Shown: positions 13,859 to 24,897 of the stretch, in pieces
How the letters are laid out: each line of letters begins with the position of its first letter
Numbering within the stretch: the first letter of the stretch is position 1
Assembly (NCBI GenBank): GCA_038496675.1
Contig: CM076656.1
Coordinates: 15,880,391-15,944,390, forward strand
Direction: 5' to 3'
From: Rachycentron canadum
Lineage: Eukaryota > Chordata > Actinopteri > Carangiformes > Rachycentridae
DNA: 64,000 nt
Notes under the pieces: model-generated
What the model saw: only the letters and a program-made list of their open reading frames with translations
The model's database searches: none
What the model was told of the DNA's origin: nothing
Position numbers and translations under genes: made by a program

Positions 13859-16202
13859 ATTAACCACCGCTTCAAGCAACTGCTGATTTGCACCTAAAAT
13901 GACAAACTGAATAGGTATATTGAAAGTTTGAGATAATACAAGCTAAAGATACACAACCATTAAGCTTGGACCTGCTGTTTTTGCAACCAACCCATCAACC
14001 CAGAAAGTTTCACCTTTCCAGGTGGACTTCTCCTTAATCAAACACAACTACAGAAAAAGTTCAGAGAGGTCAGACAGTGAGTGTAGTCATAGTTTGATAC
14101 GAAGACCAAAATCGGACAGCCCGATGTGCCGTAGCGCTGCCCCAACCCCAAAGCTATGTCCCTCGGCTGACAGCAACTCACGCATTAATCACCCAACTCA
14201 TTAAGACAAACTGCACAAGTGCCCACAGCTCATAAACTCTGGAATAGACCATAGTGACTGTTTTACTCCCCAAAGCATCTGCTTATTTACCTCTCAATAC
14301 AGTCAACCCAGCCATACACACACTTCAGATGACATGGGACGACTGTTTATCTCTACCACCTTTATTCATATTCTAAGTTAATAAGTTATTAAATTAATAC
14401 TAAACTTTAGTAGTTTCCCTCACCCAAATGACAAACATTGATTTTTGACTATAACTAAGCAATTTTTAACAAAACTATTATAAAGAATAAAAACTAGATC
14501 AGTCTTATGCAAGCCTTATTCTGCTTTCAGAACTATATGCATTTCCAATAAGTGAAAGAAAAAATAAAATGCATAAGACTTGAGCTGGTGCTAACCTGAG
14601 GAAGCTTGCCCATGAGAAGACAACTCGCACAATAAAACGCTCCAAGGTCCCAACTTGAATAGACAAGCTTTTCTAGTGCTTCTCACGGCCCCATCATTCA
14701 GGCACAGTGGGCGTGCTTTTCAATGAAACAATATTTAATGGTCACATTATTACTGTGAAAAGATTTTCTGCTCACATGCGTGGCCTCATATTCTACCAAG
14801 GCTGCATTAAAAGGAAACTATGAGCATAATCTACTGCAAAGATCATTAAAGGGAAAATGTGAAAGAATTTCAACAACTGAATAATGTTGGTTTTGTTGAT
14901 AATCGAATAGCTTCTATCATGTGGCATTCAATCCAAAACCACATTTCCTTTGTTTAATCTGTGTCCAAATCATGATTAACCACGAGAAACAGAGAAGCCA
15001 TTCTGTCAGAGCGTGGACTAGAGAGGACGCTGCCTTTCACATACTGGGATCTGATAGCCTGTGTTACCATGTTACTATGGTGATACGCACAGCGTGAAAA
15101 GTGAGTCACGGCAGTGAAACCAAAACGCTAGGCAGGGTTAAGCCCAAAGTTAGTTTGCTAACCACTAATCTTGCCTCAAGGGACATAACACAGAAACAGA
15201 GGTGACAGAGGTCTCAGAGAGAAACGACAGCTGCTGAAAGAGTGACAAAGATGGCTGAGGGAACATGAGGATTTAAGCCGTATCAGTGACAGCGGTGAAG
15301 ATAATCCTCTAACAAGCTCAGTGAGCAAGAAAGACCCAAAATGTTTCATTCTGGGAAAAGTTGACCATAACATGAAAGAATGGAGGTGTTAACAGACACC
15401 GCTTTTCCACAACACAACTAATCAGAGAGAGATAAGCAGTTGTCTTGTCTAACAGTGACTGAAGGACACACTTTTTACTCACACAACACAAACGCAGGTT
15501 AAAGGAGCACCTCAGTATTATGGGGACGCATCCTTATGAGTTAGATGAAAATATCACCACCATGACACCTAAGTGACTATATCCAATGGAGAGGGCTGCT
15601 GCTGGCTGCTCTGTCGAACGGTGCAACGCTAAAGCTCACATTATTTCTTTGATTTCATTATTTGTTTTATATAAAAGGGTGTTAGATTATTTCTTGTGTG
15701 GGTGCAGTGACTTCCTTGAGTCTCTGCTTTGAGCCTGGTAACTTCACATCCTCTTTAATGGACACAAAAGAGAGTGCGTGTTGTTAATTTGATTGCACGT
15801 CCGGGCCTTACTTGCGGCCCACCTTGACATTATTAGCAGCACGGGCAACATTTTACGGGCCCCAGCCTCAGCTCATCATTCACCCATGTGAGGCCCACAT
15901 AGGCTCGCTTGCCAGGTGGGGAATCTAACATGGCTACAGGCCAGAAAATCTGTTTTGACAGGCAAATAGATGAGCACCTGGCAAATTAAGTGTTGAGCCA
16001 GCTCTTCTGATAAACAACTCTACAAAACCTCCACAGATATATGTCACGGTCATTCGCAGATATGGGAGTGTAAAGATATTACAGCGGCTTTAAATCACAC
16101 TTTATACTCACTCTCAAGTACTGGAGAAGGGATTGCAAAACCTGCAGTATGAACCAGTGCTGTAATGTTAAATCCAAGGCTCACAAAGTCCAAGTGTGAG
16201 AC

Positions 16203-16408
16203 TGTGTGTGTGAGAGAGAAAGAAAGAGAGAGGGAGAGAGATAGAGAGAGAGAGAAAGAGAAGGAGAGAAAAAAGAGAGAGAGAATGAGAGAAAGAGAGG
16301 GAGTGAGTGGGAGAGAGAAAGAGAGAGGGAGAGAGAGGATGAAAAAAAGAGAGAGAAGGAGAGAGATAAAGGGAGAGAGAAAAAGGGGGAGAGAGAGAGA
16401 GAGAGTCA
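16203..16408. repeat. (GA)n-rich polypurine tract, about 200 bp
   Basis: Nearly pure purine on the + strand, made of GA, GAAA and GGGA units with only rare pyrimidines. It produces long false open frames of Arg/Glu on one strand and Ser/Leu/Phe on the other. It lies about 0.8 kb upstream of nr2c2ap. Confidence 0.95.
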
Positions 16409-16566
16409 CCCTCCCTAACCCTCTGCCCAATTTTCACGGAGGCTGGGTTTCATCAGGTTTTGTATTTCAGACCTATTGATTATCTGCAGTGAGGGGGCAC
16501 TGTGACAAAACCTCAGCAGGAGTTCTCCATCTGTAATGAGCCATGTGCCAAATACAGGCTCCCTCC

Positions 16567-16588
16567 TTCTCACACACACACACACACC
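16567..16588. repeat. (CA)n microsatellite
   Basis: Short CA run of about 10 units between the GA tract and nr2c2ap. Confidence 0.85.
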
Positions 16589-16899
16589 GCTGTGATTTTG
16601 CCTCCCCGGTTATAAAAGAGAGGTATAGAAATGTGCTCTCTTTCACCGGCAGTGGAGCTCATGATGGTGGCAGTTTCTTTTGTAGGACGATGTGCTGTGA
16701 AACAACAAAAAACATTTGTGGCACAGCGCAGTTTTATCCTTAACACACATGTTGCGTCTCGGCCCGCATTTCCTCTGTTATTCTGTATGTTGAATGTGAA
16801 GGTTGCAATCGGTTAGCTGATCGATTCCCTTTTCTCTGTAGTCCTCTGCCCCTGATCGATTCCTATCTCACTGACCTTTCAGTCTCCTGTAGACATGAG

Positions 16900-17183
16900 T
16901 GCGGCCTGCAGGTGAATATATAGACATGATGGCGGCGGGTTACAGGTCTGCAGACCACTGGACGCGCAAATTACGAGGAACTAGGTTTGACGTTTTGAGC
17001 CTTCAATTACTAATATCAAGTCGTCGGGACCCCAGATAAAGGCGAGAGGTACTTTCGTGGTACTTGACTTCCATCTTGTGGTAGGAAGAAGGAACATCCG
17101 CCCATTGACGACACTGTCGTAAAAAAAAAACGACACCTCGTGGCGGCGTCGCTTGACGGCAAACTGCAATTTAAAAAGTCGAC
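16900..17183 (+). promoter_or_regulatory. Promoter-proximal region of nr2c2ap
   Basis: The sequence becomes richer in CpG just before the nr2c2ap start codon, for example in GATGGCGGCGGG and around 17130-17155, as expected of a housekeeping promoter. No TATA box is evident. A CTCF-like word lies at 17131-17146. The transcription start cannot be placed from sequence alone. Confidence 0.45.
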
Positions 17184-18701
17184 ATGGCTTTTTCGGTGAT
17201 TTGCAGAGAAACCCAAAGCAGGTATTGTTAATTTAAGTTTATTTGTGAACACACAGCTCAGCTACGTGTCTGCCAGTTAGCTCGTGGACACAAAACCCGT
17301 TTTAAGTGTCGCATTCCGTGCTTTTAACCAGCACCCTGTTTGCTAGCAGACCTGTAAAACCGCTTTTTGTTTGTTTGCTTGTTTGACACTACCTTTCCAG
17401 GGTGAGTTCAGTGCTAAACAGAGACGTGAAGCAGTATGGAAAGAAGTACATGTTTGACCATAACGAGGAGACGTGCTGGAATTCAGACCAGGTAAATATA
17501 CAGCTGTGTCCTGGTACCATACTCCAACAGCACTTGGTGTATGCACTGTGCACTGTTTGTTATTGTCGGGGAGAAGCTAACTGCAGCTAATATCTAATCA
17601 ATAAATGACACAATACTTTAACTGCATCTTTTATTCTTCATCTTTTTATTCCATTTAAAACTTATAAAGAAAAAAAATCTGTTTATTTCCTGTTCTCACC
17701 ACTATTTTTATTATTATCTTGCAGCTGTGAGCAGTTTCGTTTTTGTAATACAAAGCACATCAATTGTACACTTCCTATGTAGTATGGAACCACAGACGTC
17801 TTCCAGGCACCTGGGTTTTACACTGTCACATGTCACAGTGAGTCATTATGAAGATGATATCTTTTGCAGGGTGAATGTCAGTGGGTGTCTCTGGAGTTCC
17901 CCCAGCCTGTCACAGTGTCAGAGTTAAAGGTCCAATTCCAGGGAGGCTTCTCAGCAAGAGCGTGTAGGGTAGAAGGTAAAGCCTCCTCACCAATTATGTC
18001 CCAATGTAACTATCCACAGATTTGTTTTGCTGTTATATATTGCAGGTGTGACAAGATAAGGTAAATTTTCCACTTGTTCTCTCTGCAGGTTGCCCCAAAG
18101 ATGGAGATTTTACAGTGATCAGCCATTTTTACCCAGAGGACAACAACTCTCTCCAGATATCCTTCACTGTTATATGCAACATTTGTGAGCAGAGACCAGA
18201 AGGGTTCTCTGGGATATTTTGCAGCAAGAAATGAGACAATTTTCTTCTTCTTATTATGCATTATTCAGAATTTATGGACTATTGTGTATTTATTTATTGA
18301 TAATCTTTAGTCTTAACAATGCTGCTGTATTAGATTGTCAGTATCCCATCACTAATTTTTTTTTTTTCTTATACTAAATGCAGTTCTTCTGTAATACAGT
18401 AAAAATTCAGTCTGTCAATATACACCAGGGTTATTACAGCAGCCCAGGCTGTACCTGTCACTCAATGAACAGTGCGTTTCCTGTGGCTGTTTAGACAGTT
18501 CATAATAAGTAACTGACAATATTTTCCTGGACATGCTTTTCATTACCATACTTATCTTGTTCTTAACTCCACACCCACAGCTTTCCCATACAGGAGCCCC
18601 CAGCAGTGGACAAAATAAAAATAATGTTTGAGAATAGTGCTGACTTTTTTGGGAGGATAATTGTTTATTCCTTGGACATCTTGGGGGAAAAAGCCTCATG
18701 A
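17184..18701 (+). CDS. nr2c2ap: Nuclear receptor 2C2-associated protein (TRA16)
   Basis: Five exons: 17184-17221, 17401-17491, 17870-17975, 18089-18156 and 18579-18701. They join in phase to 141 aa, against about 139 in human. Family hallmarks in order are RVSSVLNRDVKQYGKK, NEETCWNSDQ at the end of exon 2, ECQWVSLEFPQPV and VQFQGGFSARAC in exon 3, FYPEDNNSLQ in exon 4, and VDKIKIMFENSADFFGR in exon 5. The protein is known as a partner and repressor of the orphan nuclear receptor TR4 (NR2C2) and has a galactose-binding-like beta-sandwich fold. Introns 1-3 are ordinary GT-AG. Intron 4 has no usable GT donor and fits an AT-AC U12-type intron (separate entry). The gene converges on rfxank, with about 590 bp between stop codons. 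Identity is secure; expression level is not inferable. Confidence 0.93.
18157..18578 (+). other. U12-type AT-AC intron (nr2c2ap intron 4)
   Basis: The 422-nt intron starts ATATCCTTC right after the CAG codon ending exon 4 (the minor-spliceosome AT-AC donor consensus is ATATCCTTT). It ends CCCAC, with a TTCTTAAC branch-site match (consensus TTCCTTAAC) whose branch A lies 12 nt before the end. Phase is 0. Joining these ends gives ...NNSLQ|SFPIQ..., matching NNSLQ|TFPIP in the human protein as I recall it. GT-AG alternatives, such as a donor in the following ACTGTTATA or an acceptor at CCACAG, put exon 5 out of frame. Confidence 0.9.
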
Positions 18702-19111
18702 ACATTTTTTTAACCCTCTCATGAGACAGGAAATGACCCCCAAGTAAAGTACAGGACACAGGGCGGTGTAGTGGCATTGGGGAAACATGTCACCTCCTCA
18801 ACTCATGTGAAAATGGCCTTTTTTGGTGTGGACTCTTTCATGGATCTGTCAGATGATCCCTCTCCATCACTCAAGGACAGGACAATGGAGGAGGCTTGAG
18901 TCTGAATCAGTGTTTTAATTGCAGATTTTAATGGGTTTATGATAAGAGCACTTGTAATGTAGATCTATAGTGTGCCTTTGAAATGAAGTGGCATTCAAGT
19001 GGAACAAACGGTATAAAAATACATTTTTATTAAAACTTGTTCAATCCTTTTCTGCTGCTATCCAGCCAAACAAAATAATTCTGCTGTGTAAAGGGGAATG
19101 CACACAAATGG

Positions 19112-19117
19112 AATAAA
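19112..19117 (+). terminator. Candidate poly(A) signal of nr2c2ap
   Basis: AATAAA hexamer about 410 nt after the nr2c2ap stop. It is the last good + strand signal before the facing rfxank gene. An ATTAAA at about 19030 is an alternative. Confidence 0.5.
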
Positions 19118-19275
19118 CAGTTTATAAATTAACAAATGCAGTTTACTCAATGTAAATGTCTGCATATGTGTTGATCAATTAAAACGACTTGTAATTGTGA
19201 CAAAAGTCTCAGTCGCCTGACCAACGACAACTGGATGGAGATCTGAGATCAACTGTGTCAGACTGTCCCTATATA

Positions 19276-19281
19276 TTTATT
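19276..19281 (-). terminator. Candidate poly(A) signal of rfxank
   Basis: On the minus strand, AATAAA begins only 10 nt after the TGA stop of rfxank. If used, the 3' UTR would be just a few tens of bases. Longer forms running into the nr2c2ap 3' UTR cannot be excluded. Confidence 0.5.
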
Positions 19282-19291
19282 TCAACTTGTG

Positions 19292-20847
19292 TCATGTTGG
19301 TGTTGGTGTTGGCTTGTAGAGTTTCAGAATATGGTCCTCCAACACTTTCTGAACTGGGAAACAAAAAATATGAAAATGTTAATTCACTACAGCAAACATG
19401 TTTTACATTAAGCTCTTCAAAAAAAAAGGGAATTGTATTGGGTAGATATAAGACAATACATACTCTTTTTGTGTCCTAGGGCAACAGCTAAAGCCATTGG
19501 GCTGTACCCAGAGTCGGACTCAATGGTCATGTCTGCTCCTTTGGCTAAACAAGAGTATCGTAGTGGCGGTAAATAAGAGCATTCAATCAGTATCTGCTAG
19601 ACTTTGCCATGACTTATAGACATGCAATGTACCTAAGAGTGCCTCTACACATTTGATGTGGTTCCCTCGAACAGCATAAAGAAGAGGAGTTCCACCATTC
19701 TGAGATTAAAACAAAGTGTTAATTGAAAAGAAAACAAAAAAAATGCATTGTGGTTATAGTTCAATGTTTAATAGATGGCTCTCCATAACTAGTGAATATT
19801 GCAGATTTGTGATGATGTGTGACGTAGAGAAAATCATAATTGTACCCAGTCGTAAGTGTTAATGTCAACTCCATGTCTAAGAAGAGTCTCAACAATGTCC
19901 ACATAACCTCCAGAGCTGGCCAGTGTCAGGGCACTCTCTCGCTCCCTCGCAATTGTTTTGGGGTCCGCACCCTGAAATATAAGCACCATAAATATTAGTG
20001 AGATGACAAATTTAGACTTGATGGCATGTGTGTGTCTTCGCGATCAGCAGCAGTTGCTTACTTCTAACCTTTTCCAAGAGAAAATCCACCATTGCTTTCT
20101 CTCCAAACGCTGCTGCCCACATTAGAGGCGTAAAACCCCGTTCATCCTGCCTACTGAGCAGTGAGCTGTCTGCAAAAAGAAATGGGTCCCAGCCCGACGT
20201 AGAGAATTTTACACAATATAATACTGGTAAAAATGTGCGTTGTGTTTTACTGCTCGGTGGATGGCAGTGAGATTCAGATCACTTACCTTTGCTCAGGTGT
20301 GCAGCCACTTGTGAAACCTCACCTTGAGCTGCCAGCTGGTGAATAGACAGAGCTGATGGAAACAAAGTCTTAATAACTTCATGTGGTCAAACTAATTATC
20401 GTGGTGGTTTCCTGTTTGACATGCAACTTTCTGAACCCTTTGCCATTAAAGCAAATCTGCCTGTACTTACCATCTAATGTTGCTGGCCGTACTGTAACCT
20501 CATTCCCACGCTGTTTGTTGGTCAGGGCGGTTGAGTGCTTGAACAAACCTTCTTCTTCATCCACATCCATGTTCTCTGGAGACACCAGCCCATTCAGATG
20601 AACAACAGCCATAATCAATCGAAGTAAGACAGTCACTGTTCAAGTGATTATTTTAAGAATCAGGTGGCTGTTGCACGGACAAAAATACCATGCTGACCAC
20701 AAATACGAAACATACATGGAAAGATAAAACACAAAGGGCACAGATACCATTAGACCTGTCGTCTGTGGACTCGCACAGACTTGCGTTAGCGTTAGTTTCC
20801 TGAATATAGTGGCCATCTGCAACCTCATCATCACCTCTGGCCTCCAT
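19292..20847 (-). CDS. rfxank: RFX-associated ankyrin-repeat protein
   Basis: Eight coding exons in transcript order: 20847-20748, 20635-20471, 20352-20287, 20169-20069, 19971-19846, 19699-19633, 19544-19464 and 19353-19292. All phases fit, giving 255 aa against 260 in human. RFXANK with RFX5 and RFXAP binds the X box of MHC class II promoters and recruits CIITA in the nucleus. The N-terminal part is acidic and poorly conserved. FKHSTALTNKQRGNEV (exon 2) is the conserved segment before the ankyrin repeats, which run from ALSIHQLAAQGEV (about residue 89) through DERGFTPLMWAAAFGE, ERESALTLASSGGYVDIV, GGTPLLYAVRGNHIKCVEALL and DSGYSPMALAVALGHKK to a final QKVLEDHILKLYK helix. The C-terminus PTPTPT comes from a small hexanucleotide repeat and differs from human. 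The chosen ATG starts exon 1 after a good acceptor, so an upstream non-coding exon is likely. The gene is head to head with borcs8. Confidence 0.93.
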
Positions 20848-21322
20848 GACCACTGCAATAAAAACGAGACGTGAACGACTAGACGCTGTGCTACTGCCAT
20901 CAGGGGAAAAGTACCCGAAAAATTTGTTTCCAAAGCAAATCATATTATCCACTCACCACATGCAGTCTGACAGTCTTATTTGCGCTAACTTCCTTTTGGG
21001 AAAACTGAAAGTAAATTATTTCATTTCACGCCACCGATCTCGCTGGTCATCGCAGTGTACCCACAATACATCATTTATCCCTCAGCTGATTTGCTACTTT
21101 AAAAAAAATCTATTAATTTAACAAAAGACATGGATCACCCCGTCTACCGTAGCACAGCGCCTGGAACTCTTTCAAGGGAGAACTGTTTTGTTCCTAATCG
21201 ACATTTCTGCCCGGAATATTTGTCGTGTGGCACATGACAACAAAAACACGGAAGAAGCAGGAATCAGCTGATGAAGTCGCTGTGTTGTTGTCAGTCTCCT
21301 GTTGTAATAACCGGGCTGCGTT
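20848..21322. promoter_or_regulatory. Shared (bidirectional) promoter region of rfxank and borcs8
   Basis: The two start codons face away from each other over 475 bp. The interval contains the rfxank 5' UTR with a splice acceptor just before its ATG exon, an ACGGAAG ETS-like word near 21250 and no TATA box, as is usual for divergent housekeeping promoters. Exact transcription starts are not visible. Confidence 0.5.
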
Positions 21323-24214
21323 ATGGAGGACCAGGAGATGCAGCTAAAAGTTAGACGAGGTAAATATTAGCTAGATAAATCACCATTTTACTCACCTCAT
21401 TGTCATCCCGCAGCTAAGCTAATAGCTGTTAGCTCGCCTTTGCCGCTAAGCTAGTCGTGCCGCGCCACCACATTGCAATTAGCTGTCCTGCGGCTATTTC
21501 TCCGGTTTCCCCCCGCTGTTAGACGTTGTTTTGAACGCGTTGTACCTTACACGACTCGTGTATTTACCGAATCTGTCTGTTCTTTGACTCCACAGTGTCT
21601 GACAAATTCACGGAGAGCATGTACGTCCTGGCTAACGAGCCGTCAGTGGCTCTCTACAGACTGCAGGAGCATGTCAGGAGGTCGCTGCCTGAACTGGTGC
21701 AGCACAAGGTATTCAGATTGTGTTACACTGCTTAGGCTGTGTTATGCAGACGGTAGACAAAAACAGAAGGTTAGTGCATATGATCAGAAGACAGGGGCCC
21801 TCGCCCACGGTGTCTCCTCCTTCTTTCTGATAATCTCCATAAATTTTGGGTGCCCCTTTAAAAGCCTGTTGACCTGCTTCTGAATTTTGTCATCACGTGA
21901 CATCTTTATGTCTCTGCTATTCAGTTGAAATGCAGAACTATTTAAAACAGCGATAACATAGAATGAATAAATAATTTCTACTTGAACCTGTATTTTATTC
22001 TGAAATCCCTTTTCATAGCAAGTGTTACTAATAACATTAACTGATTGACTGACTAACATGACTCTGCTATTCAGTGTCTCAATAAGCCCTGATACAAGTA
22101 AATGGAATTCATCCGTCATTCATTTTATTCTTCACCCCTGTGCTTGTTCCACTGTGACATGTCAGAATGTGTATAAGGTATTACTCTCACTTCCTGTCAA
22201 GCTTCGTGCTTAATGCTGAAAACGTAAAAATTGTGTTGTGTGTGTTGAGAGTTTTGTGTGTCTTTGGTTAGTTTGTACAATGAGTGAAAGAGGTGCTTTG
22301 TAAGCAGTAGCTGAAGATTTAAGTACCATTCACCTTTAGAAAACAGGTTTGCTTGTGTTCATCTTTCACCAAGCTGCAAAATATATTTGAATATACAAAG
22401 ATGCAATATTACAATAAAAAACAGCACAGGCCCTTGACTGGTCTGCTGCTATGCAGCCTCATACTCAGCAGGGTGGAAAACGCTGTCTGTTGTGACAGAT
22501 TCACCCATCTCCCTTGCTGTTTTCTGAGGTGCTTTGAAACGGTCATTATGTGGCTGTAACAATTTGACAAAGTCACTCACATTTAACACACTCACTACAA
22601 GAACCGACTGTTTACTCACCTTGTCATATATCTAAGGCCTTCACGCGCCCGTTTGTACAAGATAATTTACGATGTGCAAGTGGTCATTAAGTGTTGGCTC
22701 ACGGGTTTGCTTTGCTGCTAAATTATATCATTCATTGTTTGAGGACAGCTACTTCAGTCTATAAACTAGGTCCTATGAATTAAACACAAAGGCCACAACC
22801 AATGGCTGCACTCCTTGTTTTGATGGCGTTTTACATTCTGTCACTTCACACACAGACAGATATGCAGAGCTGGGAGGAGCAGAGTCAAGGAGCCATCTAT
22901 ACTGTAGAGTATGCATGCAGGTAAGACACATGTACGGACGTACATATTTCCAAAATCACAGTGGCCCAGTCATATCACTGACAAGACTTTCATTGATCTG
23001 CTGTTTTGCAGCGCTGTGAAGAGCATGACGAACAGCAGCATGTATTTCAAAAACATTGACGGTCTCCTTCGTCAAGCCATCAGCATGAAGGAACAGATTG
23101 GCAGCTCTCAAGGACGCAGGTAGGAGGCACCATTGAACATCTTCACTGAGATATGGTGATGTCCAGAGTGTAGAGGTGGGCAATACAATAGTGTTTTAAG
23201 ATTACGATGATACACTACCATATGCATGGAGTGCCATGAAGCAGAGTTAATTAGTGTTCTTTTTTTATTTTTGTGTTAAAGGTGTTATTTTTGTCTGTTA
23301 AAATAGGAGCATCACTGCTCTCTGGTCCTTTGCTGTCCTTTTTGTACAGGATGATCAAAAAGCAACAAAGTGTGCAAATTTAAATCAACCTCACATTTGT
23401 TAATCAGCAAAGTTAGTTCTCTGTGGCTGTTGCCTAACTCAGCTCTTCCATTTATGACAGGTGCTTACATCTGATTCAAAGTATAAGCCTAAAAATATAC
23501 ATTTAAAAGTATCTACATTTTAAAATCATGAAACTTGCATGCAAATGCGGTGCCTTTGAATGAGATATTTTAAGGCCTGGTTTTGTGTAACAGCAGTAAT
23601 AATCCATATCTCTGCAAAATACCTATTTCTATTAAATGCCTTTATCTCTCAAGTGGCAATATAAGAAGAATTTCTCACTTTGCCAAATAGCTCATCTTTT
23701 CAGGTGGTTTTCATGTGCAATTATCTTAAACCAAAAATACCCATTGACACAATTACTGTGCATATTTGAAAAAGACGGAGAATTGCAGATAATAACTTTT
23801 TTTGCCGTATCACCCACCCCTACAATAGACCCACTTGTGAGTGATTTTACTTTTTTCACTGTCTGGACTTTTATCCTTTGTGTTCATTCTTTGCTCCACA
23901 TCATACTATTGTTTGTGTATGTTGTGTTTGTGTTTATTTAATCCACCTTTTTTAATAATTTGTGTTAATTAATATTTTGGATCAACAGCTAATATGAGTT
24001 GTTTTATTTGCCAATTTACTCCCAGAGTAACTGCAAAATATTTATCAGGCCTATTCCGAACTCTTTGTAGTTAATAGCAGCATCATGTTTTCTTTTGTAT
24101 TTGTTTGTGCTGTTTCTTTGTTTCCCACTGACACCTGCATGCAGCTTAAATGATGTGACCCCTTCTCCCAGTCCCCTTGTCTCTGCTCCACATTCCCCAT
24201 CCACTTCCTCATGA
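21323..24214 (+). CDS. borcs8: BLOC-1-related complex subunit 8 (MEF2BNB)
   Basis: Five exons, 21323-21359, 21596-21708, 22856-22920, 23012-23119 and 24145-24214, join in phase to 130 aa (119 in human). BORCS8 is a small cytosolic subunit of BORC, the complex on the lysosome surface that recruits ARL8 and kinesin to move lysosomes outward. Recognised segments are MEDQEMQLKV, VSDKFTESMYVLANEPSVAL, YRLQEHVRRSLPELVQHK, DMQSWEEQSQGAIYTVEYAC and YFKNIDGLLRQAISMKEQI. The last exon encodes a Ser/Pro-rich tail (PSPSPLVSAPHSPSTSS) like the Pro/Ser tail of the human protein. If intron 4 is retained, the reading stops after GRR instead. A + strand AATAAA at 24519-24524 is a candidate poly(A) signal, so its transcript would run toward the facing tmem221. 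Confidence 0.93.
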
Positions 24215-24518
24215 CCTCTGAACAGAGATGTCCAGGTTAGTAGTTCCTCCAGACATGAAAATTCACACTCTAAGGCCTCTATTAAGACATGTCTTTTGTC
24301 AGCCACCCTAGCAGGAATGAGCGAAGTGTGCAGTTAACAGAGCCTTCATGGTCTTGTAAACATTGATTTAATGTCTTATGTAAGTGTTCAACTCTACTTT
24401 AAAATTGAATTATATTTTCTAGAATTAATTAAAGTTGATATGAAATAATTTTCAACAACACAAAACACATCTGCACATTGTGCACAAATATTTGGCAGAA
24501 AGCTGCCGCATACAATGA

Positions 24519-24524
24519 AATAAA
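24519..24524 (+). terminator. Candidate poly(A) signal of borcs8
   Basis: AATAAA followed by a GTATGTACAT stretch, about 305 nt after the borcs8 stop and about 370 bp before the stop of the convergent tmem221 gene. No equally good minus-strand signal for tmem221 was found nearby, so the two 3' UTRs may overlap. Confidence 0.4.
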
Positions 24525-24897
24525 GTATGTACATATTACAATGAAAGCTATAAATTTGCCATGTTGATACTTGGGCAACATGGCAATGGCATGGTGTGTA
24601 TGATTTAAATGAAGTTCATTGATACAAAACACTACAAATTATACAAAATATGCTCAATATGCTTTCACTGAACTAAAAATGCTGTATAATCCCAACAAGA
24701 GAAATCAGTTGATAAATTCGTGAACTTGAGTATGTTTTAAGTCTCAGTCCCATGTTGTCTAATCAGTCAGGATAAAAATGCTCAGTGTAAAATAATACAA
24801 ATTGACGGTTGGGATGACACTTGTGTTAACAGTCTTCTTTTGACATGCATCAGTGAAGTCATCAGTGTCTTAGACCATAAACTCAGCTTTCTTCATG

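Larger units (their letters stand above)
1..16899. other. Left intergenic region, no gene recognised
   Basis: I see no exon matching a known family here on either strand. The open frames are short, lack plausible splice partners, or translate simple repeats. The content is AT-rich unique DNA with (CA)n tracts, poly-A and poly-T runs, two fish-type dispersed repeats (about 7.9-8.0 kb and 13.6-13.9 kb) and a 200-bp GA tract at 16.2 kb. Stretches at about 10.1-10.45, 13.26-13.5 and 15.77-16.03 kb are less repetitive and rich in homeobox-like or E-box-like words, so they could be regulatory. In human the neighbour beyond NR2C2AP is NCAN; I found no trace of it, although a long intron of an upstream gene cannot be excluded. 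Confidence 0.6.

Noticed and set aside
16095..16479. Open frames of 89-111 aa on both strands
   Set aside because: They translate the GA/TC microsatellite (Arg-Glu or Ser-Leu-Phe repeats) and have no start context or family.
18157..18590. GT-AG model for nr2c2ap intron 4 (donor at ACT|GTTATA, acceptor at CCACAG)
   Set aside because: It puts the conserved VDKIKIMFENSADFFGR exon out of frame and inserts extra residues; the AT-AC model fits exactly.
20653..20952. N-terminally extended rfxank frame from 20952
   Set aside because: It reads through a good splice acceptor (TTTATTGCAG) into the probable intron or 5' UTR; the ATG at 20847 is the first in the exon.
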